A stretch of DNA of 64,000 nucleotides from Malachius bipustulatus (GCA_910589415.1 OU342630.1:51492012-51556011); one strand, 5' to 3'; counted from the stretch's first letter, positions 31,968 to 45,741 are shown. Made by a program: numbers and translations. The notes: generated by a model from the sequence alone, not told the origin.

Positions 31968-34900
31968 ATGGCAAACAGATTGAAAAATATAATCAGGCAG
32001 CAACATTTCATAAGCAATAAGACACAATTTCTTAGCGTAACAAAATTTTTGGAAAATGTGTTTTTGTGGCCCAAAGGAGGTGATCCAAATAATATTAATA
32101 GTACCCTCTATTTGAAATTTGTGGTGTTTACTACGGTACTATGTTCTCCAGCCTCGTTAACAATATATCATGCATATCACTACAGATCAGGTAAGCAAAA
32201 TACAAATTTTAATTATTCAGAAAACTGTAATATTTTAGAAGGTTATAAATAGAGGTAACAAAAAATAAAAAATAAAAAATACATTGCTATCAAGTGGCAA
32301 GAGACTTAAACATACTTTTCACACGAAAATCATACAACATGCTTTATGTAAACTTAATTTATTTTTTTAAGGAATATTGAGGTTTCATATTTTATGAAAT
32401 GGAAGATTATTAATTTAAAATTATTTTAAAAACAGTTATTTGCTATCGTGTTGTATTTTCTAGATATATACAAGGTTCGTAAGTTTGTAAGTATACATAG
32501 TCGGGAGTTATGGGGGTTCTTTTTCCTTTTATAAGCCCCAAAACATATAGCCACTGGGGAAAATCTTTTTTTTTAAGTTATTATTTTGAAATTTTTTTAA
32601 ATAATTAGTAGCTGGGATTTTTAGATTTAACCATATTGAGTTATTCGTGAATCATCCTGTATTTACATATTCTGCACTTTTTTAAAATTTTAATTCTATT
32701 GCCGTTTATACCTCTTGGTTAATCAATCATGGACATTTAATTACTTAAATGCTCAATAATTTGGGTGCCTAATATTTAATTAATTTATTTTTTCTTTCAG
32801 TTGCTAATTCTAGTTTGATATTTGATTTTACGATCTTGATTATTCTGATCGGCATTATATCAATGGCAATGATTTTTGCATACAATTTAAAGGAATTTGT
32901 GATACTTGGCAATTCGTATTATACACCAGGAAACATTCACGACCAAGAACCTTTTCACATTCACAATATCAAATTTAATTATAGTAGATTGTCTAAGATT
33001 ATTAATATAACATCAATAATTGGTTCAATAAGCATATCTACATTCAAAACATGGGATAATGGAAACTGCGAAAAGAAGAAATTGCGTAATAATTCTCTAG
33101 AGTCTTGTGGTTTGCTTATTCCGGTTTACTTACCATTTGACTACGAATTTTTCCCCATAAAACAATGCATTTTAACACATCAAACAATAAGTGTATATCT
33201 GGCGTTCGTTGTACTTTTCCATGGAATATTAATTGCTGTGCTGTATATGGATAAGACTGTAGGAGCTATGGATTATCTGATCGAGTTGGTTCATCGAATC
33301 ACTTCATCAATTATTGCAGATGACAAGAAAGTAAAAGACTATCTGAGAAGAATAGTGAACATTCATGAAACCGTCGTAAGGTAATCAATTTTTTCGTAAA
33401 CTATCTACATACACCGTGTTTTATATTAAGTCGGCACTATTGCTAACTTCGTTATTATTTAACCTAGAAAGTCGGTTAAATTAGCAAACTAGTAGTATTT
33501 TTTCTCCTTAATAAAATGACGAAAACAGAAAAACAATTGAACATCGCGTTTTCGAGATATTTTTAAAAATGTAACTTTTTTAATGGAACACCCTATATAT
33601 TTTTGGATGGATCGGTTGCAAATTTTTTTTTAAAGGAAAAAGTCTCTATGCACTATGATCCTAAAATAATAAATTCATTAATTATTCATTATTTTATTAC
33701 TCCCAAAGTAGGCTGCGACAATTAATGTAATTTAGTGTACCTACCTACGTAATGTAAGGTAAAAAAATATATCGTCCTCAATAGTGTATTTTTCAATAAA
33801 AAAATACACAAAAAAAGGAGTTTTTATATTGAAAAAGGATTTAATTTTAAATAAACAAATAACAGAACTTGTCCGTGTTTTAAATTAAGTCGGCACTATT
33901 GCTAACTTCGTTATTATTTGAGCTAGAAAGTCGGTTAAATTAGCAAACTAGTAGTATTTTTTCTCTTGAATAAAACGATGAAAACAGGAAAACAATTGAA
34001 CATCGCGTTTTCGATATATTTAAAAAAATTGATATTTTTTATGGAACACCCTGTATATTTTTAGATGGATCGGTTGCAAATTTTTTTCAAAGGAAAAAGT
34101 CTCTATGCACTATGATCCTAAAATAATAAAATTTTACACACAAACAAGTTCTGTTATTTGTTTATGTAAAATTAAATCCTTTTCAAGGTAACAACTCTTA
34201 TTTTTAGTGTATTTTTTTATTGAAAAATACACTATTGAGGACGACATAATTTTTTTACCTTACATTACGTAGGTACACTAAATTACAATAATTGTCGCAG
34301 CCTATTTTGGGAGTAATAAAATAATAAATAATTAATGAATTTATTATTTTAGGATCATAGTGCATAGAGACTTTTTCCTTTAAAAAAAGATTTGCAACCG
34401 ATCCATCCAAAAATATATAGGGTGTTCCATTAAAAAAATTACATTTTTTTAAATATCTCGAAAACGCGATGTTCAATTGTTTTTCTGCTTTCGCCATTTT
34501 ATTCAGCGGCAAAAATACTACTAGTTTGCTAATTTAACCGACTTTCTAGGTTAAATAATAACGAAGTTAGCAATAGTGTCGACTTAATATAAAACACGGT
34601 GTATATCATCAACTTTCCTGTAGCTACAAAATCAATAATCAAAAACTTTATTATATTCAAAAATTTTAGAAGAAATATTCAGGATTGAAGTGTTGTGATA
34701 ACTAAATGAAACACTCTTTTTTTATAAGTTGATTTCTTCATCAAATTTTACTGAAAATATGTGAATGCTGCTAGGATTTTCTGTATCTTTCAATATGTTC
34801 ATGGCTTTTGATCTTTCTTCATAAAATTAAAAAAATTAAGATTCTTAAATATATAGGTACTCTCTGAAATAATTGGGTTCTAGGGCTCGTAGAAAATACT

Positions 34901-37900
34901 TGCTGCATTTAAATGAATTTTTTCATTTTAGAGAAAACAATGATTTTAATTCTGTATGGAGACACTTGACCAGGATATTTATGACGTTAGCTCGTCTAGT
35001 AATAGCTACGTCGATTTTTGATATATTGGAGGTAAAGTATTAAGCAATGATTAATTATTAGGTATTTACATTTGCACTTAATGCCAGATATACAGGGTGG
35101 TAATGAATACGTATTACAATTTAAAGGGGATGCAGGAAATGTAAAAATTGGCGGAAAATTCCTAGTAGACATGTGTTGTGTCTACAGCAAATTTTCCACA
35201 AAAATTTTTATATTTCCGCTACATGTCGTATAAATTTATACAGGGTGTTCTACAAGCTCTATGACAAACTTTGACAGATGGTAGGTTGCTTGATTTTACA
35301 CATATTTTTTTTAATAAACATGGGTCCGATTCGTTTTTGTTTAGAAGTTACAAGCATTTAAAGAATCGTAATTTTTTCAGTCAACCAGGAAGTGACACTA
35401 AGTCGCTATGTCACTAAGACACTATGTCAACATATTATGAATGCAACTCAATATTATTCAAAATATGTGGTATCAGCATGACGGTGCACCACCACATAGA
35501 TGAAGACAAGTTGCTGCTTGGCTAAATGAACATTTCCCGAATAAATGGATAGGTCAAGGAGGTCCAATATCATGGCCACCTCGTTCTCCCGATCTGAATC
35601 CTCTGGATTTTTATTTATGGGGACACATGAAGCAGCTGGTCTACCATGTTGAAATCGCTACCCATCAGCAGTTACTTGAAAGAATTCAAGATGCAGCTAA
35701 CCAAATAAGAAATGATCCAAATCTCATTCTTCGAGTGACCGAATCTTTAGTTCGTCGATGTGAGGCTTGCATTCAAGCTGAGGGTGGACATTTCGAACAA
35801 TTTTTATAGTCTTAAGTTTTGTGATTATCATTTAATTTAAATTTTTATTGCTGATTGTTAATAAAGGTTAAATGCTTGTAACTTCTAAACAAAAACGAAT
35901 CGGACCCATGTTTATTGAAAAAAATATGTTTAAAATCAAGCAACCTACCATCTGTCAAAGTTTGTCATAGAGCTTGTAGAACACCCTGTATAATACCTAC
36001 GTATTCAGTAACACAATGTAAAGGTTGCCCAAGGCACTTGAACGCATAGGGACCACTGTTTTTGTTCTTTTTGTTCTCGCTTATTCAATGGCTTTTCTCA
36101 AATTAATTCAAATTAATATGATAATCTGGAACTTTCGGCACAAGACTTTCGTTCTTATACTTATGAATAGGTGCGGATAAATTTAGGGAATGCTTCCTTG
36201 TTGAAAATTAAGCAGAGTTTTCAAGTGAAAATAAATCATTCGCCACTCCCCTGTTGAGGTCCGACCCCTTGTATGAGGTCGTATTCCCCCTTCAAGCAGT
36301 CATATCTCAACGGGAAAGAGGCGATTATTTTTTATTTTATTTGAAAACCCCGATTCGTTTTCAACAAAGCATCACCCCCTAATTATTTCGTACTTATCCG
36401 TTAACATCCTATAGTTTTAACATTTAACATAACACAATGTAATTTTAGCTTTCTCACTTTGAAATTTTTGTTTACAATTTCTGCTGTTCTGTATTATGTT
36501 TTCAGACTGGTAGCTGGGTGTCTATGATTAATTGCACTCTATGGTTAATTTGCGCCGCAGGAGTTGAATTCGCTGCCCAGATCATGATTAATAAAGTAAG
36601 ATATTATTTTGCCATCATTAGTTATAGGATAAGTTAGTTAGTTTGTTACGACCCCTACCTAAATACGATACGGTATTCCTGAAATTTAACACCATTCATT
36701 TAGATTTATTGTATTTTTCGTATTTATGCAGTCCATCATGTGTAATCAAGAAGTTATGATCTTTTGTAATGATTCAACAGTCCAATAAACAAGATTTTCC
36801 TTGCCACAAGTCTTTGAGACCGAGCAATCGCGAGTCTGGACGTGTGCTGGATACTCAAATACATATTACATATCACATGTAATGCTAATCACAAAGCTGC
36901 TGCAGAGTCTCGTTCGACTATAAGTTCGACTGTAATCTATAGGCACAATTCCAGCAACCCGTTACCCCTCAGTGCCTTTGTGCCCGAGAAAATGTGACTT
37001 TGTAACATTCAGCTGGTCCAATGAGGTCTTGCAAGTATTTCCAGATCTACTTCGATTTAATTTTTTCGAATGCTCTAAAGACCTTCCTGACTCTCTAGAA
37101 GAGAACATCTTGATTCTAGAATAGATCAAAAATTTACTGATCATCTAATATATTCTGACAAATTTATCGTCGCTACACGATTATTTTATATTATATAGTA
37201 TTATAGTATAAATGTCGAAAGACAAATTTCCCTTTGTTTTTTCTTCTCAAAAAAAGTTTTTTCATCTGTCACACTAGAATCACTGCACTTCCTGACCACG
37301 TTTGTAGTTAAACTTGGACCAGGCGACCAGGTGACAAAGAAAACACCATTCAGGTTTCAGTACCACCAATTAATTGGCGAAAAACTTAACTTTATCTGCA
37401 ATTCATTACTAATGCACTTTTGATGTTGACGAGAATTCACGTGAAATCACCGAGACAAAGACGAACCGGTCTAATTGCGTCCTGTCGATTGTCAGTTTAA
37501 TTAATATCGCAGATTTACCGTTTTTATGTTCTTCTCCAAACCAAAACTCCTGAGCTCGATACTAAAACCACGATGTTTGAAAACCAATAATGTTTGAATC
37601 TACACCTAAAAGTAACAAAAGTTCCCCCCTGCGGCCGCGTTGAAACTAAAATCACCGCCCGGTGAGTCCCATTTCAAAGCGGCCACTGTGTATACCGTAA
37701 CATCCCTATATCGTGATATTTGCAATAAATGTTACTATTTCACTACCTTCAACCTTCATTTATAAAATATTTTCTGACTGAAATAGGTAGTTACCTAACT
37801 ACAAAATAATATGTACAAATGCAAAAGTACTAGAAATATATGATTACTTGTGTTATAATTTTCAGAGTATGGAATTTGAGAACGCTTTACATAATGTAAA

Positions 37901-38155
37901 GTGGTACAAAATAAATAAATTAGAGGATCGCAGAAGTTTTCTATTGATTTTTTTTATGGCGCAAAAATCGATCTCTCTAAATGAAGGAACATTTGACAAA
38001 ATGTCGTTACCTTCACTTTTACAAGTAAGAACTATTGATTAAGGAGAACTTTTTCAACTTTATAAATGTCCTTTCTATTTACTTATTATTCTTATTTTTA
38101 GTTTCTTAAAGGAACCTATTCTTATACCGCTATGCTCGTAAGAATGGTGAAGTAA
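31968..38155 (+). CDS. Odorant receptor (7tm_6), gene 1, intact, six exons
   Basis: The predicted 401-residue insect odorant receptor would form a ligand-gated cation channel with Orco in olfactory dendrites. Exons: 31,968-32,190; 32,801-33,380; 34,932-35,031; 36,506-36,595; 37,866-38,024; 38,102-38,155. Every intron is GT-AG and all phases join. The N-terminus (LWPKGGDPNN, residues about 34-43) is followed by hydrophobic segments near 48-68, 80-104, 137-156, 203-226, 285-300 and 303-327. The family C-terminus is clear: WY...DRRSFLLIFFMAQKSISL then GTFDKMSLPSLLQ, and the last exon FLKGTYSYTAMLVRMVK. The start is the first ATG; TTG codons extend the frame upstream but are unlikely starts. A 1.2-kb foldback sits in intron 2 and a mariner in intron 3. 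AATAAA lies at 38,171. The ligand is unknown. Confidence 0.9.
33410..34603. mobile_element. 1.2-kb foldback element in intron 2 of OR gene 1, with a nested copy
   Basis: The outer arms (33,410-33,810 and 34,203-34,603) are inverted copies of about 400 bp with ends TACACCGTGTTTTATATTAA / CACGGTGTA. Between them lies a third copy of the arm in direct orientation (33,874-34,135). That copy is bordered by its own inverted repeat (33,831-33,868 with 34,144-34,190, AACAGAACTTGT / ACAAGTTCTGTT). OR gene 2 lacks the element at the matching intron position, so it arrived after duplication. The 85-codon minus-strand frame at 34,255-34,512 is repeat-derived. Confidence 0.8.
35239..35990 (+). mobile_element. 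Deleted mariner-like element in intron 3 of OR gene 1
   Basis: Near-identical terminal inverted repeats of about 115 bp (TACAGGGTGTTCTACAAGCT / AGCTTGTAGAACACCCTGTA) are flanked by TA duplications. The element is 752 bp, shorter than a complete mariner (about 1.3 kb), and lacks the N-terminal half of the transposase. OR gene 2 has an empty site at the matching place. Confidence 0.85.
35468..35809 (+). pseudogene. Mariner transposase, C-terminal fragment
   Basis: The fragment contains the second catalytic Asp in WYQHDGAPPHR (35,468), then WLNEHFPNKWIGQGG, and the third acidic residue in WPPRSPDLNPLDFYLWGHMK. About 41 residues separate the two Asp residues, unlike the 34 of classic mariner. 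It ends HFEQFL and a stop at 35,807. A TGA at about 35,501 interrupts the frame and the first third of the enzyme is absent, so it is inactive. Confidence 0.85.
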
Positions 38156-38170
38156 CCAATTATGAACTAA

Positions 38171-38176
38171 AATAAA
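38171..38176 (+). terminator. Polyadenylation signal of OR gene 1
   Basis: AATAAA lies 16 bases after the stop codon. The same context (GAACTAAAATAAATGTCT) follows OR gene 2 at 45,635. Confidence 0.6.
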
Positions 38177-38179
38177 TGT

Positions 38180-40150
38180 CTTTGAAGTAGTAATAATTTA
38201 ATGTCGTTTATTCGTGATGCTTTGTCGTGTTTGGTTGCGGTAATTATTAGTACTGAGTGTTCGAATATATCAAATTTATAATATTGTTTAGCAAGTGTAA
38301 TTAAATAACTAGAATAGAGTGTACTGTGTAAAATAAACAATAATTTCTTTAATAAATCAATAATAGAGTCTGAATTTACTTTATAGACAATTCTTTTACT
38401 GGAAAATCCGCGACAGTATTTTAAAATAATATTCAAAGAGAATAATAATTATTAAACTAAAGGCAGATGCGAGGGCAGATGATACATGTAGATATTTACT
38501 AATGAATTTCTGATAATTTTATCTCCATGTAAGATGAATAAATAACCGTTGACTTTATATTTATTTCGATAAATTAATTAGAAATCAATAGTTAGTTAGC
38601 CCTTAAGGATATTTCATGGAAACTGTTTCGTATATCTGCAACTGGGCGTCCATGAAGACCTTTCATTCTAGTCGATCGTACTTATATTCCAGTAAAAAAT
38701 AAATGAAAACTAATCCTATTACAAAAAAATATATAGAAAAAAGGTTTATTCAATAATACAGCAGTAGATAAAATTTGATTTATTGTAGTATGAAACTTTG
38801 AAAATAGTTTTTTTTTATTGTTAAGAAATATTATTATACACTGTGTCCAAGATAAGAATGAACAGCATGTGGATCTCGGAAACCGTGGGGGATACAGGTT
38901 CGGTTGAATGAGGGAAAATTTGGGCAACCTAAAGAACAATGCAATGGCAGAAAAATATTTCAAAAATTATTTTTGATTTTCGAATTATTTTGGAAAACAA
39001 AAAATTTCAATTTTAGTTTTTCTTATTTATTGACGTTATTATTGAAGATTTGGAGAAACTGAAATCACATTTTCATTGCAGTTATTGACCAACTTAATTT
39101 CTGGGATGCCAGTTTTTTATCTGACGATATTTGCAGGGCCGGGCTGAACCTCGATTTTTTTAAATACGGACCTGGATTTTTTTATTGCAAAAATTTAAAG
39201 ATATATTTAAACCGAATTTTCCTATTATAATTTCACTATTAGACGAAACACTCTAAGGAGGTGACTTAGGCTAAATGAATGTTTAAATAATGGAATGATT
39301 GATAATTCTATCTGCAGACCGATTTCTGGCTTTTCTCTTTACTTTGGGCCCTGTTGGTGCATCGATCCGATCACTCGAGGCATAGTGGTAGTACTACTAG
39401 GAAATATAGTTTCCTTGTACAGATTTTTCGGAATACAAAACATTTTTTTGGCTCTAAAAGCTATTGAATTTTATTTTTGAAAAATCTATTAAAAGAAACT
39501 GACCGATTCTTGATTTAAGCAGGAACTTTTCTGAGAATCATCACGACAGGTAACATACAGCATGTATTTTGATCAAAATTATACCTGATTTTGAGATAGC
39601 AAAAATTGAAAATATTCTTAGAAGCCAAAGTTTGGATCTAGGAGCTTAGAAAGCAAAAATATCAAATTAAAATTTCACGTTCTATTCAAAGATGAAGACA
39701 ATTCTAAGTTTAAGAAAAAAATCCATTTCATATCGACGTAGCGTTACAATCGACATGGAAAATAATGACAATGGCTTTAGAGTTAGACAAAAATATTTGA
39801 CCTACTTTTATGTGGATAGATGATAATCAATTAATTAATACCATTAAGAGCTAGCCGCTACTGCTTTTCACATCGTTCAAGGTAATTAAGAAAATGATTA
39901 AAGAGAATAAACAACGAAGATACTCCTGAATAGTTAGATGCCGTAATTGATTTTTAGAATTCTTTGATACTTACGTAAAAAAAAATAATGTTTTGACATC
40001 GTAGTTTCAGGAAATTAATTAAAAAGTAAGAACTATCACTCAAAAGTACCCTCCGACCTACTTTATGAGAATTGTATCATGTCTGAGTGTTCATAAAAGT
40101 CTTGCGTTCTGGACGATTTTAATTGTCTGAACGACCACTGATAATGACGT
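38180..40150. other. Intergenic DNA between OR genes 1 and 2
   Basis: This is the 3' flank of unit 1 (to about 39,240) followed by the 5' flank of unit 2. No extra gene is seen. It is collinear with 45,650-47,750, apart from the foldback inserted there. Confidence 0.6.
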
Positions 40151-40154
40151 TTCA

Positions 40155-40263
40155 CTGATAATTTTCAGCTCATCAGTTTACCGTACCTACTTCCAAGAAC
40201 ACGCCAGGAAAGAAGTGTGTCGAACAGAAAAATAATTATATCACATTAAGAGCTTTGTTCACC
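40155..40263 (+). promoter_or_regulatory. Conserved upstream block / putative 5'UTR of OR gene 2
   Basis: The block is the same as before gene 1, with the TCAGTT initiator-like hexamer at 40,173-40,178, 91 bases before the ATG. Confidence 0.4.
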
Positions 40264-43200
40264 ATGGCAAACATACTGAAAAACATAATCAGGCGGCAAC
40301 ATTTCATAAACAATAAGGCACAATTTCGTTGCATAACAAAAGTTTTTGAAAATCTCTTTTTGTGGCCGAAAGGAGATGATCCAAATAATGTTAATAGTAA
40401 CCTCTATTTGAAATTTCTGTTATTTACTGTTATTATACCATGTTCTCCTGTCTCGTTAACAATATATCATGCATATCACTACAGATCAGGTAAGCAAATT
40501 ACGAATTTCAATTATTTAAACAACTGTAATATTTTAGAATAATATTATTATTATTACCTATTTTTTTTATTGTCTTAATATTTAAATTGAACGAAAAAGA
40601 TGCACGAATCGAGAAAAAATTCTACGTAGCTCATCTCTGATCATCTCTGTATCTGCAATAAAAAATAAGCAAGGGTTCTTGCTTAGAATTTTAAATTTAC
40701 CCCCCGCCACACATGCATGGAGGAGGGAGGGGGCAGCAATTTCCTACGTGTTTTAACTCGTAAAATCCGAATATGCAATAAAAAAGTGGGTTATCTTTAA
40801 GATTTCAAAGTTGCTGCCCCCGCCCCTAGGGGGTGGGGCTAGGTTGGTAGAGTTGGAGTTTGGTATCATTGTATGTCCCCTTTTCAGACGAGCAAATATT
40901 ATCACCAACTTTTTTTTAATCTGATGCATAGTTTTGGATATATTTCCATGTCTCCAAGTAAACTGAGCACCCGGTATATTGAAAGTTCAATTTTTAAGTA
41001 TTTCCATAATAATTTTCGGTAGTTTCCTTTTGTTAAGTAAGTTTGAGAAAAAGTTATTTAGCTACTTTTTAAGTAGGTTGTAGGCTTATAAATTCCTTCC
41101 TTTGAAGGACTGCTACCACCTATAAGTAAATATGTTCTGGTATTACCTGCAGTAAATAATAACTCTGTATCTCAAAAATTTAGGCTAGTATGTTATTTGT
41201 TTATTGAAAGTTTTCTGTCTGAAATTATTTAGTAGCTAGAATTTTGAGATTTAATAACCCTGTATTTAAGTATTCTAGACTTCCTTAAAAATTTGAATTC
41301 TATTGCTATTTACTTCTTGCCAATCAGACTAATCAGACATGATATTAGTTAAATCCTGATTATTTTGGGTAGGTATACCTAATATTTAATTTTTTTTTCA
41401 GTGGCTAATTCTAGTTTGATATTTGATTTTACGGTCGTGGTTATTCTGGTTGACTTCGTAGCAATGGCAATGATTTTTGCATACAATTTAAAGGGATTTG
41501 TGATACTTGGCAATTCGTATTATACATCAGGAAACATCCACGACCAAGAACTTTTTCACATTCACAAAACTAAATTTAATTATAGACGATTGTCTAAAAT
41601 TATTCATATATTATCAATAATTGGTTCAATAAGCGTTTCTATATTCAAAATATGGGATAACGGAAACTGCGAAAAGAAGAAGTTGCGTAATAATTCTCTA
41701 GAATCTTGTGGTATGATCATGCCGGTTTACTTACCATTTTACTATGAATTTTTTCCAATGAAACAATTCATTTTACTACATCAAACAATCAGTGTATATC
41801 TGGCGTTCATTGTGCTTTTTCATGGTATATTAATTGCTGTTCTTTATATGGATAAGACAGTAGGAGCTATGGATTATTTGATTGATTTGGTTCATCAAAT
41901 AAATACATCAATTGCAGATGATAAGAAAGTAAAGGACTATCTGAGAAGAATAGTAAATATTCATGAAACAGTCGTAAGGTAACCGAATTTTTCATCTGCT
42001 GCCTACATTATCATTTTTCCTGTAGCTACAAAAAAATAATCAATACTTTACAAAACTTTTTCTACGAGTGATTATTGAAATGTACTTGTGTACACGTTTC
42101 TTATTTTTCACAAAATGTATGATTATCGTGAAGAGTGCATAAAGTAAATAAGTTATTTTGTGTTTTGTGTCATTTAGTTACCTAAAATGTCAAATCTTGT
42201 TTACATTTTAGAGAAAACAATGATTTTAATTGTGTATGGAGAGACTTGAATCGGATATTTTTAACGTTAGATCGTCTGGTAATAGCTACGTCGATTTTTG
42301 ATATATTGGAGGTAAAGTATTAAATAATAATAATTAATTATTAGGTATTTACACTTACACTTAATGCCAGATGTACAAGGTGGTAATGATAGGTATTTTT
42401 AAGGGGGATGTAGAAAATGTCAAAATTGGCAGAAAATTCCTAGGAGATAGGTTGACTGTACAGGAAATTTTCCACCTAAGTTTTTGTATTTCCTCTAGGT
42501 AGATGCCCTATAAATTCGTAATACGTATTCATTAATAACACCATGTAAAGGTATAAATTCCCCAAGGCACTTGAACGCATAGGGACCACTGTTTTTGTCC
42601 TTTTTGTTGTTCCCCAGTGGATTTTCTCAAATTAATTCAAATTAATACGATATCTGGAACGTTCGGCACAAAACATTTCTTTCTTATACTAATGGATAAG
42701 TGATAAAAAATTAAAGGAACGATTCCTTGTTGAAAATTTAGCAGAATTTGCAAATTAAAATAAATCATTCGCCCCTCACCTGTGGAGGTACGACCACTTG
42801 TATGGGTTCCTCTTCAATGGGTCGTATCTCAACGGGAAAGAGGCGATTCATTTGTTTAATTTGAAAAATCTGCTTCGTTTTCAACAAGGATTCACCCTCC
42901 AATTTTTTAGTTCTTATCCGTTTACATCCTATACTTTTATCATGAACACAATATAATTTTAGCTTTAAAACTGTGATATTTTCCTTAACAATATCTGCTG
43001 TCCTGTATTTTAATGTTTTCAGACTGGTAGCTGGGTGTCTATGATTAATTGCACTCTATGGTTAATTTGCGCCGCAGCAGTTGAATTTGCTGCCCAGATC
43101 ATGATTAATAAAGTAAGATATACTATTTTGCCATCATTAGTTATTATAAACCTTCCTAAGTAAGACATGGTATTCATAAAATTTACCTCCAGGGTGGTAA

Positions 43201-45619
43201 ATTTAGGCCTATTGTATTTTTCGTGGGTATTTATTACAGTTTTCATGTAATTAAGAAGTTCCGTTCATTTTAAAAGATTCGACATTCCATTATAACCAAG
43301 ATTTTCCCGGCAACAATACTCTGGGGCCGGGGAATAGCGAGTCTGGACAAGGTGCTGAACACTCAAATATCATATCATATGAAAAGGCTACTTATGATGT
43401 TGCTTCCTCATGAAAGCCAATGTCTTATGTAGGTGATCTATGAAATTACAATGACAATGTTATGTGAGTAGTCCCAGCCCACCACTATTCTAATATTTTA
43501 TTTAGAAATTTAGATGCAGTTTTTCATTGGAAAAATTTTCAGATACTTCCATCTTTGATCTGCTATGATTATTCCGAGGAAAACCACGCTCACCAAATAA
43601 TGTTTTAGGTGATGCCAAAGACTGCTTCAATGTCTGTGAAAGAGCGCGTCTGCTGCAGAGCCTCGTCCGACTATAAGTTATTGATATATAGGCGCAATTC
43701 AAGCTACCCCTTATCCCTCGGGTCCTTTACCCGAGCAAATCTCATTTTGTTACATTCAGCTGGATCAAGCCTAATTACACCCATTTTTGGGCACATGCGA
43801 CATTCGAAAGCCGTCTGTTCTTATTCCTCACTTGTGTGACGCTTATAATGTATATCTGAATCTTCCTCTATCGGGTGCTTTTTAGTAATGGTCTGGAAAC
43901 TCAGGGACTATAGCGCCCTGCCACATTACATCGATCTCGAACGTCCCACGTCTTCTGATCTTTAAATTTTCCGAGAATTAGAATTAAAAACGTCTTGATT
44001 CTTACGCCCGTATTCACAAACGATAATTTCCATAATTTCCTAAATAATTACGTAATCAATTATACCCATATCACTCTAACGCATAAAAACTGCATATCTC
44101 CATCTCATTTATTTAATTATTTTCGAGATATTACAGGACAGAAACGCTTTGTGAATACGGGCCTTAGAATAGATAAAATTTAATGATTCTTCTATTCTAT
44201 ATTAGACAAATAGACAAATTTATATACCTGTTAATATATTTGTCACGATGTAGTTAGGTTACTCACTTGTACTCACTGCCCGCCCTTGCCGCTGCCGAAA
44301 ACGGCACAAGGTTTTAGTTTCATCGGCGGGCGCCGTCTAGGCGGTAGTGTTCCATCTAGGCTGACTGCCGGCCGGTCACACCGCAGTAAAAATGGTAAAA
44401 TGAGGTCTTGATCAGCTGAGTGGCTGTTTTGGGATATATATTTTATTTAATACATAAATTATATTTATATTATATTACCATATACCATATAATAAATTTA
44501 AAAAAAATTACAGCCACTTTTTTATTACAAGATTGGTCATGTTATTGGTAATATTCCCAAGTATTATTTGTATAAATTGGGTTTCTGGTAAAATTGGTTA
44601 ATAAATAAAACAACAAACTTGAAATCAATGTAATTTATAAATAGTTTTTATCACGAAGCTGTACTTTCTTCACCACCTTGCCTTCCAAGGACAAGTAAAT
44701 GTCAAAGGACACTTTTCCCCTTGTCTTTTCTTCTCAAAAAATGTTTTTTCATCTGTCTCATAACAAGCACAGCACTACCTGACCATGCTTGTAGTTAAAC
44801 TTGGACCAGGTGACAAAGAAAACACCGTTCAGGCTTCAGTACCACAAACTTATTTGCGAAAAACTTCACTTTATCTGCAATTCATCACTAATATACTTGT
44901 TGATGTTGACGAGAATTCACGTGAAATCGCCGAGATAAAGACGAACTGTTCTACATTGCATCGTGCCGATTGTTACTTTAATTAATATAGCAGATTTACC
45001 GTTTTTATGTTCTTTTACTCCAAACCAAAACTCCTGAGTTCGATGCTAAAACCATGATGTTTGAAAACCAATAATGTTTGAATTTACGCCTAGAAGTAAC
45101 AAAAGCGCCGCCCGGCGGCCGCGGTTAAACTAAAATCACCGCCAGGTGAGTGTGTCATTTCAGAGCGGCCAGTGTGTACACCGTAACCTACCTACATCGT
45201 GATATTTGCAATAAATGTTACTATTTCACTACCTCCATTTATAAAATATTTTCTGACTGAAATAGGTAGTTACTTAACTACAAATATGTCAAAATGCAAA
45301 AGTACTAGAAATATATGATTACTTGTGTTATAATTTTCAGAGTATGGAATTTGAGAACGCTTTACATAATGTAAAGTGGTACAAAATAAATAAATTAGAG
45401 GATCGCAGAAGTTTTCTTTTGATTTTTTTAATGGCGCAAAAATCAATATCTTTAAATGAAGGAACATTTGACAAAATGTCGCTACCTTCACTTTTACAAG
45501 TAAGAACTATTGATTAAGGAGAACTTTTTCAACTTTATTAATGTCCTATTTACTTTTTTTTTTAGTTTCTTAAAGGAACCTATTCTTATACCGCTATGCT
45601 CGTAAGAATGGTCAAGTAA
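40264..45619 (+). CDS. Odorant receptor (7tm_6), gene 2, intact, six exons
   Basis: This is a paralogue of gene 1, also 401 residues. Exons: 40,264-40,489; 41,402-41,978; 42,212-42,311; 43,023-43,112; 45,341-45,499; 45,566-45,619. All introns are GT-AG and phases match gene 1. Exon 1 has one codon more than gene 1 and exon 2 one codon fewer. The N-terminal LWPKGDDPNN, the long second exon with NSLESCG and HQTISVYLAF, the TGSWVSMINCTLW exon and the TYSYTAMLV C-terminus are all present. Differences from gene 1 concentrate in predicted membrane segments (VVVILVDFVAM versus LIILIGIISM), which could alter ligand range. Intron 4 is 2.2 kb and contains a TTA-flanked MITE. The substrate is unknown. 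Confidence 0.9.
44005..44163. mobile_element. Harbinger-like MITE in intron 4 of OR gene 2
   Basis: The 159-bp element has inverted ends (GCCCGTATTCACAAA / TTTGTGAATACGGGC) and TTA duplications at 44,002-44,004 and 44,164-44,166. A TTA/TAA duplication is typical of PIF-Harbinger. Confidence 0.75.
44270..44395. other. GC-rich patch in intron 4 of OR gene 2
   Basis: A ~125-bp patch with CGCCCTTGCCGCTGCCG and CGGCGGGCGCCGTCTAGG is far more GC-rich than its surroundings and has no visible counterpart in intron 4 of gene 1. I cannot assign it; it may be a fragment of a mobile element. Confidence 0.35.
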
Positions 45620-45741
45620 CCAAGTATGAACTAAAATAAATGTCTATGAAGTAGTAATAATTTAATGTCGTTTATTCAAGTTGCTTTACGATGTTTGGAT
45701 GCGGTATTAGTAGGTACTAAGTGTTCGAATAAATCATATTA

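Noticed and set aside
34255..34512. 85-codon minus-strand frame
   Set aside because: It is entirely within one arm of a foldback element, and the sister arm does not keep the frame.
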